From Clarkia xantiana subsp. parviflora (lineage: Eukaryota; Streptophyta; Magnoliopsida; Myrtales; Onagraceae): a DNA stretch of 64,000 bases. The translations under genes were made by a program, and so were the position numbers. The notes below the pieces were generated by a model. It made no database searches. It saw nothing but the letters and a program-made list of their open reading frames with translations, and was not told the origin of the DNA. Location of the stretch: contig JAPTYO010000007.1 in assembly GCA_036873135.1 (NCBI GenBank), positions 16,226,763-16,290,762 of the forward strand, in the 5' to 3' direction. Shown in pieces: positions 14,624-26,050 of this stretch (within the stretch, counting starts at the first letter, position 1; each line of letters begins with the position of its first letter).

Positions 14624-14817
14624 TGTAGAAGTATACTCAGTTAGGGACTATGTTTAACATAATAGAAGTCCAGGACTGTTTTACTCTGTAGATAAAGTTT
14701 GTTAGATATATAGCTCTATTACGATAAATAGAGAAGAGTTAGTTGTAATCGAAATTGAACAGAAATGAAGCTGAAGCTCAATTCCTCAATTCTTCATTGA
14801 TCTCTGTAGTTTTATCA
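14624..14817 (+). repeat. Copia 5' LTR
   Basis: A 194-bp repeat beginning TGTAGAAGTATACTCAG and ending TTTTATCA. It carries a 4-bp TATA expansion near 14708 that the 3' copy lacks. The LTR is short for Copia. Confidence 0.95.
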
Positions 14818-14829
14818 TGGTATCAGAGC
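14818..14829 (+). promoter_or_regulatory. Primer binding site (initiator tRNA-Met type)
   Basis: TGGTATCAGAGC lies directly after the 5' LTR. It is complementary to the 3' end of plant initiator tRNA-Met, the usual Copia primer. Confidence 0.93.
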
Positions 14830-15065
14830 TACCAAAACTTCTGATTGTGCATTGATCCTTGTTCCTCGTCTTCAATTTCCGCTGCTCGAGTTTACACATC
14901 GTGATCGAGCTTCTTTTCTTCGATTCGATCTAAGGAATTTGGAAGGAAAGCCTGTTTACCAGGGGAAATCTTCTTCCTGCGATCGGTCGATATCGTTTTG
15001 CTGGATTGTTCACTGCGATTCAGTTGGATTTCGTTTCTTTTATTGATTGATTTGTTTGTTTGGAA

Positions 15066-16343
15066 ATGGCGGGGAATGCGAATCGGAATTGGCCGCGTCT
15101 TGGAGCATATAATGCGGTACTTATGAATACGCCACCATCGCCTGCAGGAAATGGATCGGATCAGATGCCACCACCTCCTCCACCGTCTCCACCGGCTGGT
15201 GCGACTGTTTACTCTTCACCTGGAGATGCAAGTTTTGATGAGAGATTGTACCTTCATCCTTCGGAAGCTCCAGCGACTCCATTAGTTGATTTTCGTCTCA
15301 GTGGATGTGATAATTACCAAGTTTGGGTAAGACATATTACTGATGCCTTAATTGCGAAGAGTAAAATGTGCTATGTGGATGGAACCTTTGCTAGAAATGT
15401 TGTTGCTGAAAATTTGAGATATAAGTGGGATCGATGTAATGTGATTGTGAAAGGCCAATTGATTGCTTCTGTTTCCAAGGATAATGGTCATGGATTGATA
15501 TACTATAACACTGTTATGGATGTTTGGAATGATCTAAAAGAGCGTTTCAACAAGATAGATGGGACTAGATATTTTCAGCTTACACGTGAATTGTATCATG
15601 CTAAGCAAGGCACTATGTCTATAGCTGATTTCTATGGTAGTCTTAAAATAATTTGGGAAGAAATTGCTGCAGCAGATGATGGAAGTCTATGCACTGATTG
15701 TGTTGCATCACCTAGAGTAATTGCTGGGAGAGATAAGCAGAAATTGATGCTGTTTTTGCTGGGTTTGAATGAGACTTATGCAGCAATTCGAAGCAATTTG
15801 CTAATGATTCATCCTTTACCGACGTTGAATTATGCATACTCAGTCCTGGTCCAGGAGGAAAGCCAAAGGATTGTGGTTGGTTCTATCACAGCGGGAGCAG
15901 GAAGTGATTATAGTGCTGTTTTGTATGGATCATCAAATGCTGATACGTCAGTGGCTTTATACTCATCAGGATCTAACACACCACAGTTTAAAGGAAGGAA
16001 GGTGTTTGTCTGCACCTATTGCGGGAAGAAAGGTCATACTGAAGATAGATGCTGGAAAAAAAAAAGGGTACCCTGATCATATTAAGCAGAAATGGGCCAC
16101 TGCAAATCAAGTTGAATTTGTTTCTGAAGATTTGGTTCAACATCAACAACAACAGTCTCCCACAGCAACTCACTTACAGCAGCAAATGTTTCAAATGGGC
16201 AGTGTTAATTCTGCTCAGGGGTCCAATGTTAATATTCGTTCAGCTGCAACACCACAACCATTCTCATTGCCTGCTCTTACTCCAGAACAGGTATACCAGG
16301 TGGTACAGAATTATAATCAGCAACAGCAGAATTCAAGGCAATT
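15066..16343 (+). pseudogene. Copia gag (frameshifted)
   Basis: Encodes the capsid/nucleocapsid polyprotein. The ATG at 15066 opens a frame with a proline-rich start, a Copia-type Gag domain (about residues 70-260) and a CCHC zinc knuckle (CTYCGKKGHTEDRC). Just after the knuckle, a run of ten A residues (about 16055-16064) shifts the frame and the ORF ends at 16076. The Gln-rich tail continues in the next frame up to the inverted insertion at 16344. A run one base shorter would keep the frame, so either a recent mutation or a homopolymer sequencing error is possible. Confidence 0.9.
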
Positions 16344-16576
16344 GGAGTGTCAATTGCTCTTCCTTGTAATAATCCAGAATCTGCTATGCGTTCAAGAGCG
16401 TACTTACGCTGGTTCAAAACAATGCCTTCTCTTGATTGAGCAACCTCTAGGCCAATGAAGTAGCGCAGATTTCCCAAGTCCTTAACCTTGAAGTGTTGCT
16501 GCAACTTATCTTTCAGGTCTCTGATCATTTTCTCATTTGAACCTGTTATCAAGAGATCATCAACGTATACCAGAAT
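16344..16576 (-). repeat. Inverted duplicate of the element's own RT segment
   Basis: This 233-bp block is the reverse complement of 18804-19036, with only two mismatches (near 16389 and 16457) and no gaps. Read on the minus strand it encodes a piece of reverse transcriptase (ITGSNEKMIRDLKDK...). It lies exactly where the protease N-terminus and its catalytic DSG motif would be expected. It therefore separates the gag tail from the protease C-terminal remnant. Confidence 0.96.
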
Positions 16577-17900
16577 ATGACATCTAGAAGGGATTGGTTA
16601 GAAAACTTGACTGAGATAACTGCTTCTAAAAGGAGAGTTCATCTTCCAAACGGACAGACTTCTCCAGTCACGCATATTGGTACCTGTATAGTGACAGGAA
16701 CACTTACTCTCACCTCTGTGTTATATGCACCAGAGTTTCATTATAATCTCATTTCTGTTTCCTAATTAACCAAAGAGCTTGGGATTACAATGACATATGT
16801 GCGTGATTTTGTCATATTCCAGGTCCCCTCTACTGGAATGATAGTGGGGATTGGACATCACCGTGATGGAATGTATGTTCTCCAAAATCAACAAGATCAT
16901 GAGGTCCAGAAGGATAACATAGTTGCTGTTTCAGTCAACAGAAGGTGTTCTGAGGAGAGTCTAGAGCTTTGGCATAAGCGTTTGGGACATTTGTCTTCTA
17001 CCTATCTAAATAGATTGTTTCCGTCTAATAAAAGACATGATGATAAGAGCTGTTATATTTGTCCAATGGCCAAGCAAACAAGATTACCATTCAACTTAAG
17101 TACTTCTTGTTCCGGCAGGATTTTTGAGATGGTTCATTTGGATGTATGGGGCCCCTATCGTGTTTCTACAATAAATGGTTTTAGATCCTTTCTTACTGTT
17201 GTGGATGATTACAGCAGATCAACTTGGGTGTTTCTTCTTCACAGCAAAGATGAAGTGGTGATTCATGTCAAGAATTTCATAATATGGGTAAAAACCCAGT
17301 TTGGTTGTTTGATCAAACGTTTTCATAGTGATAATGGCTCAGAATTTTGCAATAATCTGACTAAGGAATTGTTTACATCACTGGGCATTGAACACCAAAC
17401 GAGTTGTGTATACACCCCCCAATAGAATGGGATTGCGGAGAGGAAACATCGTCATCTTCTTGAGGTTTCAAGAGCCTTAAAGCTGCAAGCTACTGTGCCA
17501 GATCGTTATTGGGGGTATTGTGTGATGACAGCATGTTATTTGATCAATTATATGCCTTCCACTTTCCTTCAAGGCAGAGTGCCTCTCGAAGTTCTCACTG
17601 GAAAGAAGGTTACATTGGATCATTTGCGTGTTTTTGGGTGTTTAGCCTTTGCTGTCGATTTGCAAAATCACGACAAATTAAAGCCTCGTGCAGTACCATC
17701 AGTTTTTTTGGGCTATTCTCAAACTCAAAAAGGGTACAGGCTCATGAATCTTCAATCTGGAATTTTTTTCATCAACAGAGATGCTCGTTTCCATGAAGAT
17801 GTGTTTCCTTTTGAGACTCCTTTGAAGATTCCAGGAGTTATACAGCAGCATAATCAGATATCAGATCCCCATTTTTTTGATGAAGAGAACATGGAGTCTT
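16577..17900 (+). pseudogene. Copia protease remnant and integrase (two in-frame stops)
   Basis: It begins just downstream of where the aspartic-protease active site should be, with TSRRDWLENL and then the protease C-terminal part (HLPNGQTSP, YAPEFHYNLISVS). A TAA at 16763 interrupts the frame, which then resumes. Next comes the GAG-pre-integrase/zinc-binding HHCC segment (LWHKRLGHLS ... CYICPMAKQ), followed by the integrase core with HLDVWG, HSDNGSEF and AERKHRHLLE. A TAG at 17423 interrupts the core just before its glutamate. Both stops could arise from C-to-T changes in Gln codons. The DNA-integration function is therefore lost in this copy. Confidence 0.92.
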
Positions 17901-18199
17901 CTCACACTAATAACTCTGCTTCTCCAACACAACAAGAGGTCTTAAGTGATTACAATACAGAAGTTGAGAATCCCACAGCAGCAGCTCCTTCATTTCCTTT
18001 TGCATCAGCTGATAATGCAACCCAAGAAGGATCCAAAAATGCTCCTATACTCTCAGATGATTCAGCTGCATCTTCCTCTGCACCAAGACGAGTTTCAAAA
18101 AGACCAAAGCAAGCACCAGGATGGCAAAGGGATTTCATAATGACTTGTGATGCTTTATCATATGAGAAGCTATCTAAGTCCTACAGGTGTTTTCTTGGA

Positions 18200-19838
18200 G
18201 CAATAGAGAAAATAAGGGAACCCATTTCATATGCTGAAGCAGCGGAAGATCCAAACTGGATTAGGGCCATGAAAGAGGAAATAACTGCACTACAAGAGAA
18301 TCACACTTGGGACATTGTTCATTGTCCTAAAGATAAGGAACCTATTGGGTGTAAATGGGTGTATAAAGTGAAATATCACTCTGATGGAACCTTAGAACGT
18401 TATAAAGCTCGCTTGGTGGCCAAAGGGTACATTCAGAGAGAAGGCATAGACTTCAAGGAGACTTTTTCACCGGTTGTAAAGATGGTCACTGTGAGGATGA
18501 TGTTGACTATTGCAGCTGCTCGGAATTGGACTCTTCATCAAATGGATGTTAGCAATGCATTCTTACAAGGTGATTTAAGTGAAGAAGTCTACATGGACAT
18601 ACCAACAGGATTTAACGAAAAGGGAGGAAATGATAAAAAAAGGAAGAAGAGTCTGCAAATTAGTGAAGTCGCTATATGGTTTGAAACAAGCGTCTCGTCA
18701 ATGGAACATTAAGCTCACGGATTCATTGGTTTTACATGGATATGAGCAAAGCAAACATGATTATTCTCTTTTCAGCAAATTTGTTGGGGAAGATCAGGTC
18801 CACATTCTGGTATACGTTGATGATCTCTTGATAACAGGTTCAAATGAGAAAATGATCAGAGACCTGAAAGATAAGTTGCAGCAACACTTCAAGGTTAAGG
18901 ACTTGGGAAATCTGCGCTACTTCCTTGGCCTAGAGGTTGCTCAATCAAGAGAAGGCATTGTTTTGAACCAGCGTAAGTACGCTCTTGAACTCATAGCAGA
19001 TTCTGGATTATTACAAGGAAGAGCAATTGACACTCCCATGGAGCAGAATATGAAACTCACTTCAGTTGAGTACGACAGATTATTTCAGTCGAATCTGACA
19101 GATAAGCTATATGAAGATGCTGAGCAATACAGGAGGATTGTAGGGAAACTGTTGTACCTCACAATGACAAGACCGGACATCTCCTACTCAGTTCAGAATC
19201 TCAGCCAGTTCGTCAACAGCCCAAAGCAATCTTACTTTCAAGCTGCATTAAGAGTAGTTCGTTATATAAAACAGAGACCAGGTCAGGGACTATTCTTTCC
19301 TGCAGATAATAATCTGGATGAGATGGTTGCTTATTGTGATAGTGACTGGGGATCGTGCATTCTGTCGAGGAGATCTGTAACAGGATATTGCATTAAGATT
19401 GGGAAAGCACTGGTGGCCTGGAAATCAAAAAAACAGGACACTGTTTCATTATCTAGTGCTGAAGCGGAGTATAGGAGCATGGGGAAAACAGCAACTGAGA
19501 TTATATGGGAAAGAGGTTTGATGAGGGAGCTGGGATTTCCAATAAAGTCTGCTACTCAGCTGCTGTGCGATAACAAAGCTGCGTTGCAAATAGCAGCAAA
19601 TCCAATGTTCCATGAACGCACAAAACATATCGAAATAGATTGTCACTTGGTGAGGAAATTGTTGGTAGACAAGACGATTAGCACTGATCATCTATCCTCT
19701 AAAGATCAGTTAGCAGATTTACTCACTAAAGCACTAGGAAAACAGCAGCATTACCAGCTTTTGAAGGGTCTTGGAGTAAAGAATTTGTTTGAAAAAAGTG
19801 AAGAAGAAGCAGAGGGTGAGAAGACGGGAGGAATGTAG
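18200..19838 (+). pseudogene. Copia reverse transcriptase and RNase H (one frameshift)
   Basis: Reverse transcriptase signals are visible: KWVYKVKYHSDG, ARLVAKGYIQREG, QMDVSNAFLQG, VKSLYGLKQASRQW and the catalytic YVDD (LVYVDDLLITG). RNase H follows, with AYCDSDWGSC, SLSSAEAEYRS and a late HIEIDCHLVR segment. A run of seven A residues at about 18634-18640 shifts the frame between the two halves; six would keep it. The final stop codon TAG (19836-19838) is supplied by the first bases of the 3' LTR. Confidence 0.94.
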
Positions 19839-20023
19839 AAGTATACTCAGTTAGAGACTATGTTTAACATAATAGAAGTCCAGGACTGTTTTACTCTATA
19901 GATAAAGTTTGTTAGATAGCTCTATTACGATAAATAGAGAAGAGTTAGTTGTAATCGAAATTGAACAGAAATGAAGCTGAAGCTCAATTCCTCAATTCTT
20001 CATTGATCTCTGTAGTTTTATCA
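19834..20023 (+). repeat. Copia 3' LTR
   Basis: A 190-bp copy of the 5' LTR with two substitutions and a 4-bp deletion relative to it. It is preceded by the polypurine stretch AAGACGGGAGGAA and followed by the GGAGG target duplicate. Confidence 0.95.
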
Positions 20024-20049
20024 GGAGGGACCCTCATCAGGAGGGCAGC

Positions 20050-20597
20050 TAGGGGTGTCAACGGGGCGGGGCGGGTATTGCCAAATCCAGACCCGCCCGC
20101 GGATCGACATGGTCGACCCGTACCCGCCCCGTACATCTCGCGGGTCGACATGTGGTTCGAATCATGCGAAAAATAGTTTATTTTTAGAAATCTTAAATCC
20201 TAAAATTTATATTTATCGTATCCAAATTTGAATCACAAATTACAAATTTAACTTAATATTCAAATACAAATCACCAAACTCGTTAAAGCTCTTGTTATTT
20301 TGACTATGTATTATACTACATATGTAGTTTTATATATATATATAACATATGCATGGGGCGGGGCCCCGTGACCCCAAACCCGGACTCGGCCCACGGGTTG
20401 CAGCTCACGGGTCGGTGTGGCAAAATAGGGGCGGGTATCCGCGGGTCAACGGATATATATATAACATATGCATGGGGCGGGGCCCCGTGAGCCCAAACCC
20501 GGACCCGGCCCACGGGTTGCAGCTCACGGGTCGGTGTGGCAAAATAGGGGCGGGTATCCGCGTGTCAACGGATACTTGTGACCCGTTGTCACCTCTA
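20050..20597. mobile_element. hAT-type MITE with internal tandem duplication
   Basis: Starts TAGGGGTGTCAACGGG and ends ACCCGTTGTCACCTCTA, its near reverse complement. Flanking 8-mers AGGGCAGC (20042-20049) and ATGGCAGC (20598-20605) match at 7 of 8 bases, the hAT duplication length. The interior is GC-rich (GGGGCGGG, CCCACGGGTTGCAGCTCACGG). An approximately 120-bp unit occurs twice head to tail, at about 20337-20456 and 20457-20573. Short reading frames through it are not genes. Confidence 0.8.
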
Positions 20598-21607
20598 ATG
20601 GCAGCACCCGTAGCATGTTTGCTTCACACCTAAATTAATCCTTACTCGCACCGGGTCAGCCCATAAGAGGTAAAGTGCTAGCCATGAATAATTTTCTATT
20701 TTCATAGTCACTAACGGAAATTAAACTCCGACATTTGATTAATGGAAAATGCGTTGAACCACCCTACAATTTTTACATAGTTAGTACTTAGATAGATGAT
20801 ATAGTAATGATTTTGGCTCCACTAGACCTACTTAAAAGGAGGAGGGTACTAGTTTGTGTCCACTTTATATTTATTGAATGGGTTTCAGTTTCGGTATTTA
20901 TATATCAACAATATAGTAAAGTCATCATCCATTGAGCCATCAACATTTGATGTGTACATATCAACTGAGTCCGGAGGTTTCAGCTTCCCGTACCATTTAA
21001 TGCGACACTACCTAAGCCACTTATTATAATTACTTATCAGAACACCTTCATATATTTTTCCGCAGTTCTTTATTAAAGATGAATAAATTTTTTTTTGAAG
21101 AAAATTAAATAATGTTTGAATTTAGAAAAATCTATAAAATAATAATCTGTTTTAATAGATTTTAAACAGTCGTAAAAGAAGAATTCTAACACAAAACTGT
21201 AAATTATTAGAAAATATATTCATTTTACCAGAAAATAATAATAATAAAAAAAAAATCATTGAAGAGACACAGTGGTTGATAGTAGAATACTTAAATTTAT
21301 TTAGCTCAAAAGGGGTTTGTGTTTTTTTTTTTTTTTTGGTAGTGAGGACACCGTACTTTTATAATAGTAGATAGATAGATAGACAAGTAGGTAGATTTAG
21401 CACAAAAGGTGTTAGGTGTAGTGCATTTTGTTAGTAAGGACATCTCATATTTTATAATAGTTTGATTGATGGAAAAATATAGATATAAACTTATAGTCAT
21501 TGATTCATGTGTTATGTATAATTTTACTTAAATGAGAACGTACGTAGGTTAGCATCCATAATGGCAATTACTAAAAGTTAAAACTTAGTCAAATAACATT
21601 TGCTCTA
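20598..21607. other. Intergenic, AT-rich
   Basis: No gene seen. T-run at 21323-21338. A motif at 21551-21566 (TTAGCATCCATAATGG) resembles the terminal repeat of the Harbinger-type MITE at 7671 and may be a remnant end. Confidence 0.3.
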
Positions 21608-22289
21608 TAGCATCTACAATGGTTTTACTTTACATATCACACTAATGGAAATAGGGATTGGGAGAACAAACCTAAAATATATACAGGCACCCAATTATAT
21701 ATATAGTTGTTAAAAATTGAATGAGAGAAGTAAAACTGATGATTCTGAGGGGTCCATCAAATTTTAAAGTGTCCAACTACTGCTACTACCACCGCGTGTT
21801 GTTAGATCACTAATGTAATGACGACTAATGTCTTCTTCAGTCTTTGATTAACTATATATACATGGTTCAGATTAAATTCCTAATTTATAACCATTCAAGT
21901 CCGTATTTCCTAAAGTAACCGCATAGCATTTATATATATCTTAAGTAATATTTAAAGTTAACAACTTAAAATACATATAAATAATATTTATATTCCAATA
22001 ATTTTCATAATTATATTTCTTAAATATATTTTATTATTAAAATTTTTAACAACTACCAATAAACTATTAATATTAATTATTAAATGAATTAATTTAGAAT
22101 TAAAAAATCGGTTATGTGATAATGTGTCAACATAGTACATTTCTTAAATTTTAAAAATAGGTTATAAAAAAATAGACGGATCTTACTTTTAAGAAAAATT
22201 ATGGTAACATATTTTTCTGTACTTTAACGTAAAAAAAAATGTGGACCCACGTTTAACTAATACTACTATATAATAGCATTGTGATGCAT
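21608..22289. mobile_element. Diverged Harbinger-type MITE, same family as 7671-8074
   Basis: The left end resembles the 7671 element (GCATCTACAATGG). The interior from about 21950 to 22250 aligns by eye with 7790-8055 (shared TTAAATATATTTTATTATTA and ATGAATTAATTTA). The right end reads CATTGTGATGCAT, followed by TTA. The extra material at 21640-21900 has no counterpart and may be an insertion. Ends are approximate. Confidence 0.6.
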
Positions 22290-23226
22290 TAAAAGATTTT
22301 GAAAATAACTTGTCATTCAATTTTGGATTTATGAATAGAATTTTCGATCAATTTTTACTTGAAAAAAACAGCCAAACTATACTATAAAATATTAATAGAC
22401 AACACGGACAACTATATATACCTTGTTGCTGTAGTTATTGTGCTAGAGAAAAAGAAGCAGATCTAGCTAAGCTGCTTTGCTTGCTTGGGTGTTGATTGAT
22501 GGACAAGACAAGTTTAAGGGCTAGCTGTTGGGACCAGAAAATGGCTAGACGGGGCTATCTGAGATACCTTTTCGAGATAATTATTTATTGTAGATGGTAG
22601 TTTTGAATATCAATGTCAGTAGCCTTACTATGGTTACCCTTTAATTAACATTTACTTTCTTACCAAATTGAGGAATCTTATTCCTAATTCTGCTATCAGT
22701 CACTATTTGAGTAATTTCCTAAAGTAACAAGAGGGGTTACAAATAAAGTAAGATATGGAGTGATTTGTCACCTTGTTATTTAAGGTAAGCATTGTATTTT
22801 GAGTGATCCAAAAGATTTTTAGAAAAACCCAAAAAATTAATTATATCCAGCACATGTGTTACAATCTTAACGGTAAGACATGATCTGACACAAGACGAGT
22901 GAGGCAAGAGATCTGGATTCAAGAATTATAACAAAATCAACAGAAATTTAATGAATGCATAAAAAAATTACAAAATGCAAATGTATAGTATTAAAAATTT
23001 GAAAAAAGACATAACGCTAAAAATCAACTTAGATCAAATATATAACAACATAAACTTTTTAACCCTAGAATAAATATGGGGCTCAGCCGCTCAAGTCGTT
23101 GCACTTACTTGCTGACTTGCACACAGTAAAATATATACGGACAATTTGAATTTAAGTGTTAATAACTAATCAGACAATTTGAGTTTAAGGGATCGTCAAA
23201 ATTCAACTGATCATCAATATATATAG
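22290..23226. other. Intergenic, no gene recognised
   Basis: AT-rich. No recognisable coding frame or repeat. Confidence 0.3.
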
Positions 23227-23761
23227 GGTTAATAACCAAATCATTTCTTACATTTTAACTTAATTATAAATCGCTATCCATACTTTTACTTAATTACATA
23301 AGAAAATTGATAATTCTGTTATGATTTTTATCGAATTATACAGAAAATAAACATGTGTCAATTACACAAATTTTTTTGATGTATACACACTGCACATGAT
23401 AGATTCCTTAAGAAATTGAAAAAATTGCATCGAAATATTTTCAATTAGACATTGAATTAAAATGAACTGTTAGAGTGAAATTGAGCGTGAATTGAAACTA
23501 TTTTTTTTTCCATTTCTTTTAATTAATTGTCAAATTCATACTTCAAACGATTTCCATTAGTTGACCCATGCTTATTTTCCATCTAATTTTATGGAAATTA
23601 TTACGGGGTAGCTAGCTATTTGGTCTACAATCAAACTTTGATGTAAATAATTTAAAAAAATTAAAATTTTGATCACAATTTGTAATTGAGTTAAAAAATA
23701 AAAATGTAGTAAATTAATTGAGTTGAAGTTGAGAGATAGATATTTGGTTATTATTATTATA
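23227..23761. mobile_element. Probable Mutator-like MITE
   Basis: About 535 bp. The left end GGTTAATAACCAAAT is mirrored on the right by ATTTGGTTATTATTATTAT. The shared subterminal sequences are similar to AACTTCAACTCAATTA in inverted orientation. Possible 9-bp duplicate TATATATAG at 23218-23226 and 23762-23770, but the AT-rich setting makes this weak. A right-end-like copy (GATTTGGTTATTAAC) also occurs at about 51498 in an intron of the DUF620 gene. Confidence 0.55.
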
Positions 23762-24264
23762 TATATATAGTGATGATGTAATCACCACACGGTTACCTTT
23801 TAGGCTAGCTAGAATAGAGCCTAGAACTGGAAATGAAAAGGTTAGGTCTGACGCTGCGCCGTTGCTTTCTCTGCTCTAGCTAGATCTAGACAAATTAATA
23901 ATAATAATGCAGAACGAGTCTATATATACATACATACATATAACAGTCTGGAATTCAATGATGATCATTGTTTACTGAACGACGACAATCTGCATATTTG
24001 GCTATCTTTATTTTCTTTGCATGAGATTTAATATGCATCAACGGTATACAGTTATATATAGTTAAATAATATTTAATAGACTGCTATGATTAGATGATAT
24101 ATATGTGTAGAGCATCCCTATATCTAGCTAACTAAGCTAGAGAGAAACAAATACACCCATCTACCTCTGATATAAACGCAATAACTTTTTTAAGAAACAC
24201 GACATGATAAACGGATAACCAACCATGTTGCGTGGCAACTCATGAGAAATTACCAATATATTTA
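23762..24264. other. Intergenic, AT-rich
   Basis: No gene or element seen. Confidence 0.3.
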
Positions 24265-24566
24265 GGGAGTGTTTGGATATAATCTCACACTACGTCCGAC
24301 CCACATTATATTCATATTAATGTGTATATATATATTATAATGTGAATTCCAATGTAATCTGAAATTATATCTAAATTTCATTCATTATAATGTGAGATTA
24401 CCTACAAACCAGATGTAATGTGAGATTACACATCTAGCGTTACAGAATGTTTATTATTTTATTATTATTTAGTTATAAATAGAGCACTTTGTAGGGTATT
24501 TATAGCTTATTATGTTACTATCGTTTTATTTTGTATATACTTCATGACTCATTATTATAAAAAATA

Positions 24567-25368
24567 GGTTTAAATGTACTTTTCACACCACATGTTTAAC
24601 CGAATGAAGTTTTTAGTACCAGATGTTTGGTTTTGTATATTTTTTATATCAAGCGTTTGAAAAAAAAAAAAGTGGCTTTTGGTACATCCGTTATTTTGCC
24701 GTTAGTTTTGGCTGTTAAATGACATGTGCAAGTCACGTGATCAACCCTAAACTTTTGATTTTGTTCAATTTTGTCCCTCAAATATATTTCTAACTTTTAT
24801 TTTGTTTAATTTAGTCCTAAAACTTCAAAATCGAACCCAATCGAACCCAATTGACCTAGCCAGGCCTAGCCTAGGCCCGACCTTGGGTCAGGGTCCCCGG
24901 ACCCAGCCGACCCGGACTCAAGGTCGGACCTCAAACACTAGTCTAGGTCCGGCTAGGTTAATTGGGATCTAGCCTAAATTGGGGTTTAGGGTCCAATTGA
25001 CCTAGCCAGGTCCAACCCTGGGTCTGGGTCGGCTGGGTCCGGCGAACCCGACCCAGGGTTGGACCTAGGGCTAGGCTAGGTCAATTGGGTTCGATTTTGA
25101 AGTTTTAGGACTAAATTAAACAAAATAAAAGTTAGAAATATATATTTGAGGGACTAAATTGAACAAAATCAAAAGTTTAGGTCGGTCACGTGACTTGCAC
25201 GTCATTTAACGGTCAAAACTAACGGCTAAAACTAACGGCCAACTAGCGGATGTACCAAAAGCCACATTTTTTTTTCAAACGTTTGGTACCATAAGTATAC
25301 AAAAACAAACTTCTGTTATTAAAAACCACATTCGGTCAAACATGTGGTCTGAAAAGTACATTTAACCC
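24567..25368. mobile_element. 802-bp foldback element, Mutator-like
   Basis: Two arms of nearly 400 bp are inverted copies over their full length, with the fold near 24965. Arm sequence includes GAAGTTTTAGGACTAAATTA and its complement. A perfect 9-bp direct repeat, TAAAAAATA, flanks it (24558-24566 and 25369-25377), indicating Mutator-type insertion. The centre holds GC-rich palindromic CTAGGCCCGACC-type units. A transcript through it would form a long hairpin. No coding capacity. Confidence 0.85.
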
Positions 25369-25536
25369 TAAAAAATAATACACACGATGTTCGTACGAAA
25401 TAAGAAAAAAATATTGTGACATTTATTTATGAAAATTATCTTATAAAACTATACAAAATGTTTCAGTTAATAGAAGTTTAATAGATGTGCGAATTTACTT
25501 TTAATATTTAGTTTTTATAATTCATGAGTAAACTAT

Positions 25537-25782
25537 GGACCTTTCTATCATGCTCCAAGAGCACCATGCTTTTGGTTAAAAAATTTGTATTTTTCTATTG
25601 CCTTAAAGGTGAACTCTAGAGGAAAATTGATATTATTAATAGTATGATGCAAATATAGGTGTGGTTAAAAAAATTCATATTTTTTCATAATTATAAAATT
25701 TTACATATGTTACAATTAAGTACACCGTAGTAATAAAAAAAAACCAAAAGCATGGTGCTCTTGGAGCATGGTAGAAAAGTCC
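25537..25782. mobile_element. 246-bp Mutator-like MITE, copy 1
   Basis: Begins GGACCTTTCTATCATGCTCC and ends GGAGCATGGTAGAAAAGTCC (inverted). It is flanked by a perfect 9-bp repeat, GTAAACTAT (25528-25536 and 25783-25791). The same family and the same length recur at 41883. Confidence 0.88.
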
Positions 25783-26050
25783 GTAAACTATAGGTATTAA
25801 ATAAAAATATATAAACTTTAAGAATTGAGTTTGTTGTTCTCATAATAAATATTCGTTCAAATATAATCATATTAACATACAACATACTCTCACAAATATA
25901 ATAATAATAAAGTCACATACACTTTAATCTAACATACATTTCATATTACAACACAAACAAACACTGCAATATAACATTATGTAGATGTTATGTAGCTCAC
26001 ATTACTTGTATTATAAGATTTCAAGTAATCTCACATTATGTCCATCCAAA

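Larger units (their letters stand above)
14624..20023 (+). mobile_element. Ty1/Copia LTR retrotransposon, young but defective
   Basis: A complete-length 5.4-kb insertion bounded by TG...CA LTRs and a perfect 5-bp target duplication, GGAGG (14619-14623 and 20024-20028). The order is 5' LTR, initiator-tRNA-Met-type primer site, gag, protease remnant, integrase, reverse transcriptase, RNase H, polypurine tract (19821-19833), 3' LTR. This order is that of Copia. The LTRs differ by two substitutions plus one 4-bp indel, so insertion was recent. The copy cannot be autonomous: the protease active site is gone, there are two frameshifts at A-runs (about 16055-16064 and 18634-18640), and two in-frame stops (16763 and 17423). 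Confidence 0.96.

Noticed and set aside
20153..20162. GGTTCGAATC, a tRNA T-loop-like motif
   Set aside because: It is inside the hAT MITE. No acceptor stem, D arm or anticodon arm can be placed around it.
20316..20633. Open frames on both strands
   Set aside because: They run through the GC-rich tandem unit of the hAT MITE. The repeated protein segments come from the DNA duplication, not from a gene.
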